Positions 8,486 to 16,489 of a stretch of 39,112 nt of DNA are shown here, in pieces. The stretch's first letter is position 1; the number at the start of each line of letters is the position of its first letter. The DNA is taken from positions 1 through 39,112 of the forward strand of contig JAFKGG010000386.1 in assembly GCA_017307915.1 (NCBI GenBank), written 5' to 3'. The notes below the pieces were generated by a model that was not told the DNA's origin, did no database searches, and worked only from the letters and a program-made list of their open reading frames with translations. Source of the DNA: Burkholderiales bacterium (GTDB lineage: Bacteria > Pseudomonadota > Gammaproteobacteria > Burkholderiales > Burkholderiaceae_E). A program made the position numbers and the translations under genes.

Positions 8486-9971
8486 AGCGGACCGGCGCGA
8501 CACGTTCGATGCCCGGCCCATCGCCGAGGGAGCGGCACGCAATGGCGCAGGCGGCGATGGCCACGACACCGCGCACGGCGGCTGGCGCGCAGAATCGAGC
8601 CTGCGACGCCAGTTGCTGATCTGGCTGCTGGTGCCGATGCTGGTCATCGTGCCGCTGCTCGGCACGCTGCAATACTGGTTCATCGTCAAACCCGCCAAGC
8701 TCGAGCTCGACCAGCAATTGGGCGACATCGCCGTGGCCTTGTCGCAGTTGCTGCGCCTGGATCACGGCCGGCTGCGGCTGGAAATGAACGCGCAGACCGA
8801 GCGTTCGCTGCGCACCGACCAGTTCGACGCGGTCTATTTCGTCGTCATCGGCCCCGATGGCGAGGTCATCGCCGGCGACCAGTCGCTGGCCACCGTCAAC
8901 ATCGGCAAGCCGCCGGGCTGGCGCGGCTTCACCGTGGCGCGGCTGGGCCCGCAGGACGTGCGCATTGGCGTGTTCGAGATGCCGTGCGGCGACGATCATT
9001 CCTGCCAGATCCGGGTTGCCGAAACGCAGGTCAAGCAGCGCCAGGTGCGCGATCAGGCGCTGATCACGACGCTGGCGATCGTCATCGCGCTGGGCGTGTT
9101 GACGGTACTGGCCGCGGTGTTCGCCGTGACGCGCGGGCTGCGGCCGTTGAGCGATCTGCGCCACCAGCTCGCCGAACGTTCGCTGCATGACCTGCGGCCG
9201 CTCGACGCCGGCGCAGCGCCGCGCGAGGTGCGGCCGCTGGTATCAGCGATGAACCAGTTGTTCGCGCGGCTGCGCGATGCCTCGGCGGCGCAGAAGGCGT
9301 TCATCACCGACGCCGCGCATCAGTTGCGCACGCCGCTGGCCGCGCTCAAGACCGAGGCCGAACTGGCGCTGCTCGAACCCCATCCCGAATCCACGCACCC
9401 GGCACTGGAGCGCATCCATCGCTCGGCCAGCCGCGCCGCGCGACTGGCGGTGCAGTTGCTGGCGCTGGCCCGGCTCGATCCCGATGCGCGCGGCGCCGGG
9501 GCACCGGCACCGGTCGATCTGAAAGATGTTGCGGCGGACACGGCACGCGAATGGTCGGCACAAGCGATCGCCGGCGGCATCGACCTGGGCTTTGCGCTGG
9601 AATCGGCGATCGTCGACGGCGACGAAACGCTGCTGCGCGAGCTGCTGTCGAACCTGGTGCACAACGCGCTCGAATACGCCGGCCGCGGCGCCACCGTCAC
9701 GGTCAAGACTTTCGTCGACGGCGAGTTGCCGACGCTGGAGGTAGAAGACGACGGCCCTGGCATCGTCGAAGAGGAACGCCCGCGCATGCTGCGCCGTTTC
9801 GTGCGCGGCCGCGGCGCCGGCGGCCATGGTAGCGGGCTGGGGCTGGCCATCGTCAGCGACATCGCCGCCATTCACGATGCACGCCTGAGCATGCACACGC
9901 CCGCGGCGGGCCGCGGGCTGATCGTGCGCATCACCTTCGTGCCGCAGCGCAAGCACCCGCATCGTCCGTGA
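8478..9971 (+). CDS. sensor histidine kinase with TctE-like input domain
   Basis: A 497-residue inner-membrane kinase, partner of the upstream regulator; its ATG overlaps that stop by 8 bp. Order: an unusual hydrophilic Gly/Asp/Arg-rich 40-residue N-terminal tail, TM1 (about 46-69), a periplasmic sensor of the 2CSK_N (TctE/QseC) type, TM2 (about 195-216), a HAMP-like linker, HisKA with phospho-His281 in FITDAAHQLRTP, and HATPase with Asn392/Asn396 (ELLSNLVHNALEYA), the G1 box DDGPGI and the G2 box GHGSGLGLAI. The periplasmic part holds Cys170-Gly-Asp-Asp-His-Ser-Cys176, a possible metal site. Gene position argues for metal sensing; the input fold alone would also fit carboxylate sensing. Confidence 0.93.
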   Translation: MPEADRRDTFDARPIAEGAARNGAGGDGHDTAHGGWRAESSLRRQLLIWLLVPMLVIVPLLGTLQYWFIVKPAKLELDQQLGDIAVALSQLLRLDHGRLRLEMNAQTERSLRTDQFDAVYFVVIGPDGEVIAGDQSLATVNIGKPPGWRGFTVARLGPQDVRIGVFEMPCGDDHSCQIRVAETQVKQRQVRDQALITTLAIVIALGVLTVLAAVFAVTRGLRPLSDLRHQLAERSLHDLRPLDAGAAPREVRPLVSAMNQLFARLRDASAAQKAFITDAAHQLRTPLAALKTEAELALLEPHPESTHPALERIHRSASRAARLAVQLLALARLDPDARGAGAPAPVDLKDVAADTAREWSAQAIAGGIDLGFALESAIVDGDETLLRELLSNLVHNALEYAGRGATVTVKTFVDGELPTLEVEDDGPGIVEEERPRMLRRFVRGRGAGGHGSGLGLAIVSDIAAIHDARLSMHTPAAGRGLIVRITFVPQRKHPHRP

Positions 9972-9972
9972 C

Positions 9973-9996
9973 GGCAGCGTGCCGCAGCACGCTGCC
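9973..9996. terminator. bidirectional stem-loop between sensor kinase and leuA
   Basis: A perfect 9-bp stem, GGCAGCGTG (9973-9981) with CACGCTGCC (9988-9996), and a 6-nt loop. It begins 2 nt after the kinase stop and lies in the 41-bp gap to the convergent leuA end. There is no T-run on either side. Confidence 0.5.
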
Positions 9997-10012
9997 CGGC
10001 CCGGTCTATCGA

Positions 10013-11740
10013 TCAATCCACCACAGCGGCACGCTTGCCGCGCTGGGCCGCGGGCTGCGGCAGCAGCGCCGGGCGCGCCGCGGCATCGGCACGGCCGATC
10101 AGGCGGTTCAGCGCGCTCAACACGGCCAGGATCGACGCGGTGGTCAGGTTCTCATGAATGCCTACGCCGAAGCGGCTGCCGGCCACGCCGGGCGCTGACA
10201 GCTCGACGAAGGCGCAGGCCTTGGCGTCGGCCCCCTGCCCCAGCGCGCGCTCTTCGTAGTGCAGCACGGTGACCGGCACGGCCAACGCGTGCGACAGGGC
10301 ATCGATCGGGCCGTTGCCTTCGCCCTCGAACACCATGTCGTCGCCGGCCACGCGCGCTTGCAGGCGGATGGTCTGCCGGCCGTTTTCTTCCGACAAGGAA
10401 TGGCGCTGGTAGCGCACCGGATGCTCGGCGCCCAGGTACTCTTCCTTGAACAGGTTCCACAACTGCTCGGCACTGACTTCTTCGCCGGTCTGATCGGTGA
10501 GCCGCTGCACGGCACTGCTGAACTCGACCTGCAGGCGGCGCGGCATCACCAGGCCATAGCAGCTTTCGAGCAGGTACGAGATGCCGCCCTTGCCCGACTG
10601 GCTGTTGACGCGAATGATCGAATCGTAGGTGCGGCCCAGGTCGGCCGGGTCGATCGGCAGATACGGCACTTCCCAGATCGCATCGGGGCGCTGCGCGGCA
10701 AAGCCCTTCTTGATCGCGTCTTGATGCGAACCTGAAAACGCGGTGAACACCAAGTCGCCCACGTACGGATGACGCGGGTGGATCGGCAGTTGCGTGCAGT
10801 CTTCCACGGTGCGCGCGATCTCGTTGATGCGCGAAAAATCCAGCCCCGGATCGACGCCCTGGCTATACAGGTTCAAGGCCAGCGTCACCAGATCGACGTT
10901 GCCGGTACGCTCGCCGTGGCTGAACAGGCAGCCTTCGACGCGATCGGCGCCGGCCATCACGCCCAGCTCGGCGGCCGCCACCGCGGTGCCGCGGTCATTG
11001 TGCGGATGCAGGCTGATCAGGATGCTGTCGCGGCGGGCCAGATGGCGGTGCATCCACTCGATCTGGTCGGCATAGTGGTTCGGTGTGGCCACTTCGACGG
11101 TAGCCGGCAGGTTGATGATCATCTTGTGCTGCGGCGTCGGGCCCCAGGTTTCGATGACCGCGTTGCAGACGTCGCGCGCCACTTCCAGCTCGGTGGAGGT
11201 GAACACCTCGGGGCTGTACTGGAACACGAACTCGGTGTCGGGCTGCTCGGCCACCAACTGCTTGATCAGCCGCGCGCTGTCGACGGCGATCTTCTGCACG
11301 CCGGCCGGGTCGGTGTCGAACACGATGCGGCGAAACGCCGGCGCCACCGCGTTGTACAGATGAACGATCGCGCGGCGCGCGCCGCGCACCGATTCCATCG
11401 TGCGGCGGATCAGGTCTTCGCGGGCCTGGGTCAGCACCTCGATGGTCACGTCTTCGGGGATGTGGCCGCCTTCGATCAGCTCGCGAACGAAATCGAAATC
11501 GGTCTGCGACGCCGACGGGAAAGCGACTTCGATTTCCTTGAGGCCGATCGCCACCAGCATCTTGAACATGCGCATCTTGCGCTCGGCGTTCATCGGCTCG
11601 AACAGCGACTGGTTGCCGTCACGCAGGTCGGTGCTCATCCAGATCGGCGGCTGCGTCAGGCGGCGCGACGGCCATTGGCGGTCGGGCAGATCGACCGATT
11701 GGAAGGGACGGTATTTGGTAGCGGGGTTCTTCAGCATCAT
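10013..11740 (-). CDS. leuA: 2-isopropylmalate synthase
   Basis: A 575-residue enzyme of leucine synthesis that condenses acetyl-CoA with 2-oxoisovalerate. It is the longer LeuA type common in Burkholderiales and starts [13 protein letters not shown]. Visible features are the catalytic [11 protein letters not shown] motif (Arg40, Asp41), the metal-binding LHPHNDRG with [24 protein letters not shown], and a C-terminal allosteric domain from about residue 430. The ATG at 11740 (second ATG directly after) is preferred over an upstream in-frame TTG at 11821 because it matches the family N-terminus. It is a single-gene unit convergent with the kinase. The 340-nt leader carries a Leu-rich peptide and competing hairpins, so control by leucine availability is likely. 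Confidence 0.96.
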   Translation of the reverse strand: MMLKNPATKYRPFQSVDLPDRQWPSRRLTQPPIWMSTDLRDGNQSLFEPMNAERKMRMFKMLVAIGLKEIEVAFPSASQTDFDFVRELIEGGHIPEDVTIEVLTQAREDLIRRTMESVRGARRAIVHLYNAVAPAFRRIVFDTDPAGVQKIAVDSARLIKQLVAEQPDTEFVFQYSPEVFTSTELEVARDVCNAVIETWGPTPQHKMIINLPATVEVATPNHYADQIEWMHRHLARRDSILISLHPHNDRGTAVAAAELGVMAGADRVEGCLFSHGERTGNVDLVTLALNLYSQGVDPGLDFSRINEIARTVEDCTQLPIHPRHPYVGDLVFTAFSGSHQDAIKKGFAAQRPDAIWEVPYLPIDPADLGRTYDSIIRVNSQSGKGGISYLLESCYGLVMPRRLQVEFSSAVQRLTDQTGEEVSAEQLWNLFKEEYLGAEHPVRYQRHSLSEENGRQTIRLQARVAGDDMVFEGEGNGPIDALSHALAVPVTVLHYEERALGQGADAKACAFVELSAPGVAGSRFGVGIHENLTTASILAVLSALNRLIGRADAAARPALLPQPAAQRGKRAAVVD

Positions 11741-11742
11741 GA

Positions 11743-11895
11743 TCAACACCTGGATTCGAATCGTCGGGAAAAGCGAGTGGCCGACGGGCTGCCAGACTGC
11801 CACGGGCGCGAGGTCTGGCAACCGCTGCCTAGTCGCGCCAGCAGTGCGGCAAGCGGCAGGCGGGATTCAGCGGCGGTATGAATCGGGATGCTCAT
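11743..11895 (-). CDS. small ORF directly upstream of leuA (possible coupling or second leader peptide)
   Basis: A 50-codon frame whose TGA ends 2 nt before the leuA ATG. Codons 13-22 contain five leucines (CTG, CTT, CTG, CTG, CTA), and the first hairpin of the leuA leader starts three codons after the last of them. Translation through this frame would melt both hairpins next to the leuA start. The start codon has only a weak purine-rich stretch (GAGAAAG) in front. It may be a chance frame; there is no known homologue that I recognise. Confidence 0.35.
   Translation of the reverse strand: MSIPIHTAAESRLPLAALLARLGSGCQTSRPWQSGSPSATRFSRRFESRC
11762..11820 (-). promoter_or_regulatory. two hairpins in leuA 5' leader next to the start codon
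   Basis: In leuA mRNA order, the first stem is TGCCAGAC/GTCTGGCA (genome 11813-11820 and 11790-11797, 8 bp, 15-nt loop). The second is CGTCGG/CCGACG (11781-11786 and 11762-11767, 6 bp). They lie 22-80 nt upstream of the leuA ATG, inside the small ORF. Neither is followed by a U-run, so translation control is more likely than termination here. Confidence 0.5.
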
Positions 11896-11942
11896 GTCGG
11901 GCTTTCTCGGATTTCTTCGGGTGGCGAAATCGAACGCGGCCG

Positions 11943-12072
11943 GGCTGTCCTTTTGGGACAGCCGCTCTGCTACAAACGACGGAAAGGGGGGTGGGGTTTT
12001 ATGCGCGCGAAACGCGCAGTAGCAGACCCGCGCTGCGTAGTAGCGCTAGCGACAGGAGAATGGCGGTCTGCT
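11943..12072 (-). promoter_or_regulatory. leucine attenuator-like leader RNA (alternative hairpins)
   Basis: Reading the leuA transcript, three segments can pair in two exclusive ways. Segment 1 is AGCAGACC (12072-12065), segment 2 GGTCTGCTAC (12028-12019), segment 3 GTAGCAGA (11973-11966). Segments 1 and 2 pair over 8 bp; segments 2 and 3 pair over 8 bp. Two bases after segment 3 is a perfect 8-bp hairpin, GGCTGTCC/GGACAGCC (11963-11956 and 11950-11943, loop CAAAA). Segments 1 and 2 lie within the Leu-rich leader peptide, the usual attenuator layout. The last hairpin lacks a U-run, so whether it ends transcription by itself, by Rho, or acts otherwise is open. Confidence 0.7.
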
Positions 12073-12082
12073 GGGAATGCAT
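11999..12082 (-). CDS. leuL: leucine leader peptide of leuA
   Basis: A 27-residue peptide beginning MHSQQTAILLSLALLRSAG and ending TAA at 11999. Eight of 27 residues are leucine (positions 9, 10, 12, 14, 15, 20, 21, 22), four of them the less common CTA codon. This density, its place upstream of leuA on the same strand, and the alternative hairpins it overlaps make it a leu operon leader peptide. Codons 4-6 form hairpin segment 1 and codons 19-22 segment 2. A ribosome stalled on Leu codons 9-15 would free segment 2. No ribosome-binding site is visible, and the predicted promoter puts the transcript start at or beside the ATG. The mRNA may therefore be leaderless, as known for trpL of Sinorhizobium meliloti. 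Confidence 0.8.
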   Translation of the reverse strand: MHSQQTAILLSLALLRSAGLLLRVSRA

Positions 12083-12088
12083 CGGGTT

Positions 12089-12118
12089 ATGATCGGCGAA
12101 CAAGGCCGGGCTTGTCAA
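12089..12118 (-). promoter_or_regulatory. sigma-70-type promoter for leuL-leuA
   Basis: On the - strand a perfect -35 TTGACA (12118-12113) and an imperfect -10 GATCAT (12094-12089), spacer 18. The expected start of transcription, about 12082, coincides with the leuL ATG. The rest of the gap up to 12232 holds no gene. Confidence 0.6.
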
Positions 12119-12232
12119 CTCGACTCAAGAGCGGGCAGGCATCGGTTGTTGTCTTTTTGGCCTTCATATGGTTTTGATTCGTCGCTTCGGCGATTTTTTC
12201 CGCCCTGATTCGCGCTCTGCCGCCCCATCGCC

Positions 12233-12733
12233 ATGCTGCGCTTTGCCCATATCGATCACGTCGTGCTGCGCGTAGTGAACCTGCGCACCATGCTTGATTT
12301 CTACGTTGGCGTGCTGGGCTGTACGCCCGAGCGCGACCGTCCCGACCTGGGGCTGTACCAGGTGCGCGCCGGCGCATCGCTGATCGACCTGGTGCCGATC
12401 GACGAACCGCTGGGCCGCGCCGGCGGTGCCGCGCCAGGGCGCGAGGGGCGCAACCTCGATCATTTCTGCCTGCAACTGCAAAGCTTCAATGGCGACGCGA
12501 TCATTGCCTGGCTGCACGAGCGCGGCGTGAAGATCGTCGGTGAACTGAAGACACGCTACGGGGCGCAGGGCGACGGGCCGTCACTGTACATCGAGGACCC
12601 GGAAGGCAACGTAGTGGAACTGAAGGGGCCGGTGGCTGAGGGCGAGTCGGTCGGCGGCGAGGCCGCTAGCCGCGGGATAGCGGGCGATGAATCGGCCGGC
12701 GTTGAGTCGGCCGGCGCGGGTGGCCAGCGCTGA
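12233..12733 (+). CDS. VOC family (glyoxalase/bleomycin-resistance fold) protein
   Basis: A 166-residue vicinal-oxygen-chelate protein. The two beta-alpha-beta-beta-beta modules are recognisable from FAHIDHVVLRVVNLRTMLDFYVGVLGC at the start, NLDHFCLQL in the middle and YIEDPEGNVVELKGP near residue 130. His9, the His of NLDHF and the Glu of VVELKG are the likely metal ligands. After that the chain runs into a 30-residue Gly/Glu/Ser/Ala tail with ESVGGEA and ESAGVESAG repeats that is outside the fold. The stop overlaps the next start (TGATG), so it is coupled to the flavoprotein. The family includes lyases, dioxygenases and resistance proteins; no reaction is assigned. No convincing ribosome-binding site is seen. 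Confidence 0.88.
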   Translation: MLRFAHIDHVVLRVVNLRTMLDFYVGVLGCTPERDRPDLGLYQVRAGASLIDLVPIDEPLGRAGGAAPGREGRNLDHFCLQLQSFNGDAIIAWLHERGVKIVGELKTRYGAQGDGPSLYIEDPEGNVVELKGPVAEGESVGGEAASRGIAGDESAGVESAGAGGQR

Positions 12734-14079
12734 TGCCCGACGTGACGATCGCCGTGGTCGGCGGCGGGCCGGCCGGCCTGATGGCGGCCGAGGTGCTGGT
12801 GCAAGCGGGTCTGCCGGTCGAGGTCTTCGATGCGATGCCGTCGGTGGGTCGCAAGTTCCTGCTCGCCGGCAAGGGCGGACTCAATCTGACCCATGCCGAG
12901 CCGATCGACGCATTCATGATGCGCTATGGAGCAAGGCGGGCAACGATCGAACCCTTGCTGGCGGCCTTCGGGCCGGCAGCGCTGCGCGAGTGGGCGCACG
13001 GGCTGGGCGTCGACACTTTCGTCGGCACTTCAGGCCGCGTGTTTCCGGCCGAGATGAAGGCGGCGCCGCTGCTGCGGCGCTGGCTGCACCGGTTGCGCGA
13101 GGCGGGCGTGCGCTTTCACATGCGGCATCGGTGGATGGGTTGGGACGAGGCGGCGGCCGAGTCGCCGGCGGGTGTCCAGCCGCTGCGCTTTGCCGCGCCC
13201 GATGGCGAACACCGGGTATCGGCCCGCGCCGTGATCCTGGCGCTGGGCGGCGCAAGCTGGGCGCGGCTGGGTTCCGATGGCACCTGGGTGCCGCTGCTGG
13301 CGCAGCGCGGCGTACCGGTGGCGCCGCTGGCCCCCGCCAACTGCGGCTTCGATGCCGGCGCGCATGCCACGCCGGGCTGGAGCGAGCATTTTCGCGAGCG
13401 CTTTGCCGGCGCGCCGCTGAAATCGGTGGCCGCCTGGATCGACGGCGACCCGGTGTTCGGCAACGCACGCCGCGGCGAATGCGTGGTCACCGCCACCGGT
13501 ATCGAGGGCAGTCTGGTCTACGTGTTCTCGGCGGCGCTGCGCGACCGCATTGCCGCGCACGGGCAGGCCGTGCTGCAACTCGATCTATCGCCCGAGCGCA
13601 GCGAACGGCAACTGGCGGCCGAGTTGTCACGGCCGCGCGGCTCGAAGTCGATGGCCAATCACTTGCGTGCCCGCGCCGGCATCGATGGCGTCAAAGCCGG
13701 CCTGCTGCGCGAGCTGCTGCCGGCTGATGCCTTTGTCGATCCGCAGCGCTTGGCCGCGGCGATCAAGTCGCTGCCGATCCCGCTGGCCGCGCCGCGGCCG
13801 ATCGACGAAGCGATCAGCACGGCCGGCGGCGTGCGCTTCGAAGCGCTCGACGATGCGCTGATGCTGCGTGCGCTGCCCGGCGTGTTCTGCGCCGGCGAGA
13901 TGCTCGATTGGGAAGCGCCGACCGGCGGCTATCTGCTCACCGCCAGCATGGCCAGCGGACGCGTGGCCGGGCTGGGCGCACAGGCGTGGCTGGCGGCTAA
14001 CGCCCCGGCTGCTTCCGGGCTTGGCGCCGTCACTCAGCCGCGCGACGGCGAGCCGGCTAGATCACTGTCCGGCGACTGA
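12733..14079 (+). CDS. NAD(P)/FAD-dependent oxidoreductase, HI0933/BaiN-like family
   Basis: A 448-residue flavoprotein. The N-terminus has the FAD-binding VVGGGPAGLMAAEVL (about residues 7-21), followed by GRKFLLAGKGGLNLTHAEP, the family signature around the flavin. The C-terminus closes the FAD site with LPGVFCAGEMLDWEAPTGGYLL and an alanine/glycine helix. It belongs to the HI0933/YhiN/BaiN group, specifically resembling the proteobacterial subgroup described as TIGR03862. Its physiological substrate is unknown; BaiN itself acts on bile-acid intermediates in gut clostridia, which is not expected here. It is translationally coupled to the VOC gene, and its 3' end overlaps the convergent dioxygenase by 46 bp. 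Confidence 0.9.
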   Translation: MPDVTIAVVGGGPAGLMAAEVLVQAGLPVEVFDAMPSVGRKFLLAGKGGLNLTHAEPIDAFMMRYGARRATIEPLLAAFGPAALREWAHGLGVDTFVGTSGRVFPAEMKAAPLLRRWLHRLREAGVRFHMRHRWMGWDEAAAESPAGVQPLRFAAPDGEHRVSARAVILALGGASWARLGSDGTWVPLLAQRGVPVAPLAPANCGFDAGAHATPGWSEHFRERFAGAPLKSVAAWIDGDPVFGNARRGECVVTATGIEGSLVYVFSAALRDRIAAHGQAVLQLDLSPERSERQLAAELSRPRGSKSMANHLRARAGIDGVKAGLLRELLPADAFVDPQRLAAAIKSLPIPLAAPRPIDEAISTAGGVRFEALDDALMLRALPGVFCAGEMLDWEAPTGGYLLTASMASGRVAGLGAQAWLAANAPAASGLGAVTQPRDGEPARSLSGD

Positions 14080-14804
14080 AACCCGTTGCGCCGATAGGTC
14101 AGCACCAGCGTGTCGCGGTGTGCCGCGTCACCGTCGGGCTGGATCGGCGTGGCCTCGTGGATCATGCGCAGATCGTCGAGCAGCACCGCGCTCCACGGCT
14201 CGCGCATCACGAAACGAATGCCCTGCGGCCCGTCGGCCTGAAACACGCGCGTTTCGCCGCCACGCAAATGGTGGCGCGCAACCAGCACGACGGCGACGAA
14301 ATCGACGCCGTCGCGGTGCGCGCCTTCCGGCGTGGGCCGCCCCACACCGTCGGTGGTGTCGATGCGAAACTGATGCGCTTCGATGAACCAGCGCTCGGCA
14401 GGTGCTACGTCGGCGAACAGCCGCCCGAGCGCCGCCAGCAGCTTGTGCCAGGCCGGCGCTGCCGCGACAGCCGGCTCGACGGGTTCGAACATGCGTTCGA
14501 TGCCGCCGTGCAGCGCGTTGTAGTCGAGCGGCTGCCAGTGGGCGCGATGCGGCGCCTGCGTGAGCCGGCCGCTGGCCGGCTCGTGGACGAAGCAGCTGTG
14601 GCGGCGGCAGCGGTAGCGGCCGCCGTCTTTCAGATAGCCATCGGGCAGCAGCCGATCCCAGCTTGGCCGCAGCGCTTCGAGCGCATCGATGTCGACGCCG
14701 GCCAATGCGCACAACTGCGCCGGCGCCAGATGCACGAACCCTTGCCGCGCGATCGTGGCGACGGGAGCATCGCCGGCCAGGGTCCAGGGTTCATTGGCGA
14801 TCAT
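14034..14804 (-). CDS. 2OG-Fe(II) dioxygenase family protein
   Basis: A 256-residue protein resembling the 2OG-Fe dioxygenase family that includes L-isoleucine 4-hydroxylase (PF10014 type). The facial-triad residues are His163 and Asp165 in GAHRDGVDF and His216 in RMIHEATPI; Arg230 (AAHRDTLVLTYRR) is the candidate for binding 2-oxoglutarate. The spacing between HxD and the distal His (about 50) fits. It probably hydroxylates a free amino acid or another small molecule in the cytoplasm. Its last 46 bp overlap the end of the convergent flavoprotein gene. The substrate is not readable; relatives act on Ile, Leu, Met and similar amino acids. Confidence 0.82.
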   Translation of the reverse strand: MIANEPWTLAGDAPVATIARQGFVHLAPAQLCALAGVDIDALEALRPSWDRLLPDGYLKDGGRYRCRRHSCFVHEPASGRLTQAPHRAHWQPLDYNALHGGIERMFEPVEPAVAAAPAWHKLLAALGRLFADVAPAERWFIEAHQFRIDTTDGVGRPTPEGAHRDGVDFVAVVLVARHHLRGGETRVFQADGPQGIRFVMREPWSAVLLDDLRMIHEATPIQPDGDAAHRDTLVLTYRRNGFQSPDSDLAGSPSRG

Positions 14805-14884
14805 CGCTGCGATCCATTTGCTCGAAGGTGTAAGCAGATGATCGTAGCACCGCGAGCGAGCCGGCTCGGGCCCGCTCCCCTTGA

Positions 14885-16489
14885 TTACCAGCGCCCGCCG
14901 CGGCGTTCACCGCCCTTGGCCGGGCCCCCCGCGGGGCCGTTGCCGCGCGGGCCGCGCCGCGGCCCTTGCCAGGATTCCTGCCGCTGGCCTTGGCGCGATT
15001 CGCGCGGCTGGCCATCGCCCGATCCATCCCGCCGGCCTTGCCATGGCGCCTGCCGGGGGCCCTGCCAAGGTTCCTGCGCTGCGCCGTGCCGCGGCTCCTG
15101 CCGCTGGCCTTGCGATTGATGCTGCCGCTGGCCTTGCCACTGATCTTGCCGTGGACCTTGCCAGGATTCCTGGCGCGGCCCCTGCCATGACTCCTGGCGC
15201 GGACCTTGCCACGGCTCCTGGCGCGAGCCCTGCCATTGCTCCTGGCGCGGCCGCTGCCACTGCTGCCCGCCCGGACCACGCCGCGCATCCGCTGCGTGGC
15301 CGGGCCGCCCACCGCGCCAGCCGGGCTTACCGGCCGGCCGCTGCGGACGCAGCCGCGGTTCCAGCCCCGCGATCACGTCGATGCGGATCGGTTGGCCGGT
15401 ATAGCGCTCGATGTCGCGCACGCGGTGCCGCTCGTGATGCCCCATCAGCGTCACCGCGATGCCGCGGCGCCCGGCACGACCGGTGCGGCCGATGCGATGC
15501 ACGTAGTCTTCGGCCGCGCGCGGCGCGTCGAAGTTGATCACGTGGCTGATGCCGGCCACGTCGATGCCGCGCGCCGCCACGTCGGTGGCGATCAGCACCT
15601 GCGTCTGGCCGTCGCGCAGCCGCTGCAGCGTGCGCGTGCGCTGGCCCTGCTGCATGTCGCCATGCAGCGCGGCAACGCGGAAGCCGCTCTCGGACAGCGC
15701 CTCGCACAGGTCTTCGGTGGAACGCTTGGTGGCGGCGAACACCACGCACTGATTCATCTCGACGTCGCGCAGCAGCGCGTCGAGCAGGCGCATCTTGTGC
15801 GCCAGATCGTCGGCAAACAGCATCGTCTGGTCGATGTCGGCGCGCCGCGCCGGCGTGGCAGCGATGTCGATACGCTGCGGATCGCGCGTCAGCTTGCGCG
15901 CCAGTTCGCCGACCACGCCGTCGAGCGTGGCCGAGAACATCAGCGTCTGCCTTTCGGCAGGCGTGGCCGCGACGACGGCTTCGATGTCGGGCAGGAAGCC
16001 CATGTCGAGCATGCGATCGGCCTCGTCGAGCACCAGCATTTCCAGCCGTGAGAAGTCGATCTTGCCGCGCTGCATGTGATCGAGCAGCCGGCCCGGCGTG
16101 GCGACGATGATGTCGACCGGGCGCTCGAGCATGCGCAGCTGCTGGCCATACGGCGTGCCGCCGACCAGCGTCAGCGTGCGCAGCCGTTTCACGCCGCGAC
16201 CATAGTCGAGCGCGGCCTTGTTCACCTGCATCGCCAGCTCGCGCGTGGGCGCCAGCACGAGCACGCGCGGCCCCTTGCCGCTCGCTTTAGGGGCTTGGGC
16301 CAGCCGCTGCAAGGCCGGCAGCATGAACGCGGCGGTTTTGCCGCTGCCGGTGTGCGAGGACACCAGCAGATCGTTGCCGGCCAGCGCGGCCGGAATCGCC
16401 GCATTCTGCACGGCGGTGGGTTGCGTATAGCCTGCTTCCGTCAATGCGGTGAGCAGAGCGTCGGCCAGGCCGAGATCCTTGAATTCCAT
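14885..16489 (-). CDS. DEAD-box ATP-dependent RNA helicase (RhlE-like) with repetitive tail
   Basis: A 534-residue helicase. Motifs in order: Q motif YTQPTAVQ (21-28), Walker A HTGSGKT with Lys51, Ia PTREL, Ib TPGRLLD, DEAD at 155-158, SAT at 186-188, ATDVAARGIDV, and HRIGRTGRAGR. The core ends near residue 375. The tail is a hydrophilic Gln/Arg/Gly/Trp array built from 24-bp repeats, then a Gly/Arg-rich end, as expected for RNA binding. The ATG at 16489 with AAGGA just upstream matches family N-termini; the frame is open another 96 codons, but that part looks non-coding. Likely roles are ribosome assembly, RNA decay or cold adaptation. It resembles RhlE, but the exact subfamily is uncertain. 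Confidence 0.93.
   Translation of the reverse strand: MEFKDLGLADALLTALTEAGYTQPTAVQNAAIPAALAGNDLLVSSHTGSGKTAAFMLPALQRLAQAPKASGKGPRVLVLAPTRELAMQVNKAALDYGRGVKRLRTLTLVGGTPYGQQLRMLERPVDIIVATPGRLLDHMQRGKIDFSRLEMLVLDEADRMLDMGFLPDIEAVVAATPAERQTLMFSATLDGVVGELARKLTRDPQRIDIAATPARRADIDQTMLFADDLAHKMRLLDALLRDVEMNQCVVFAATKRSTEDLCEALSESGFRVAALHGDMQQGQRTRTLQRLRDGQTQVLIATDVAARGIDVAGISHVINFDAPRAAEDYVHRIGRTGRAGRRGIAVTLMGHHERHRVRDIERYTGQPIRIDVIAGLEPRLRPQRPAGKPGWRGGRPGHAADARRGPGGQQWQRPRQEQWQGSRQEPWQGPRQESWQGPRQESWQGPRQDQWQGQRQHQSQGQRQEPRHGAAQEPWQGPRQAPWQGRRDGSGDGQPRESRQGQRQESWQGPRRGPRGNGPAGGPAKGGERRGGRW
14964..15275 (-). repeat. 13 x 24-bp tandem repeat in helicase gene
   Basis: From 14964 to 15275 the sequence divides into 13 consecutive units of exactly 24 bp with a conserved CCTTGCCA-like start on the + strand. 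On the coding strand each unit gives eight residues of the type WQGPRQES. The units are best conserved at 15156-15251 and decay toward the C-terminal end of the protein. The frame is kept throughout, so gain or loss of units would not break the gene. Confidence 0.9.

Noticed and set aside
11878-12177. + strand ORFs across the leuA leader
   Set aside because: No recognisable features; the opposite strand shows promoter, Leu-rich leader peptide and pairing arms.
14964-15275. CRISPR-like spacing of repeats
   Set aside because: Units are contiguous with no spacers and keep the reading frame of the helicase, so it is a coding tandem repeat.
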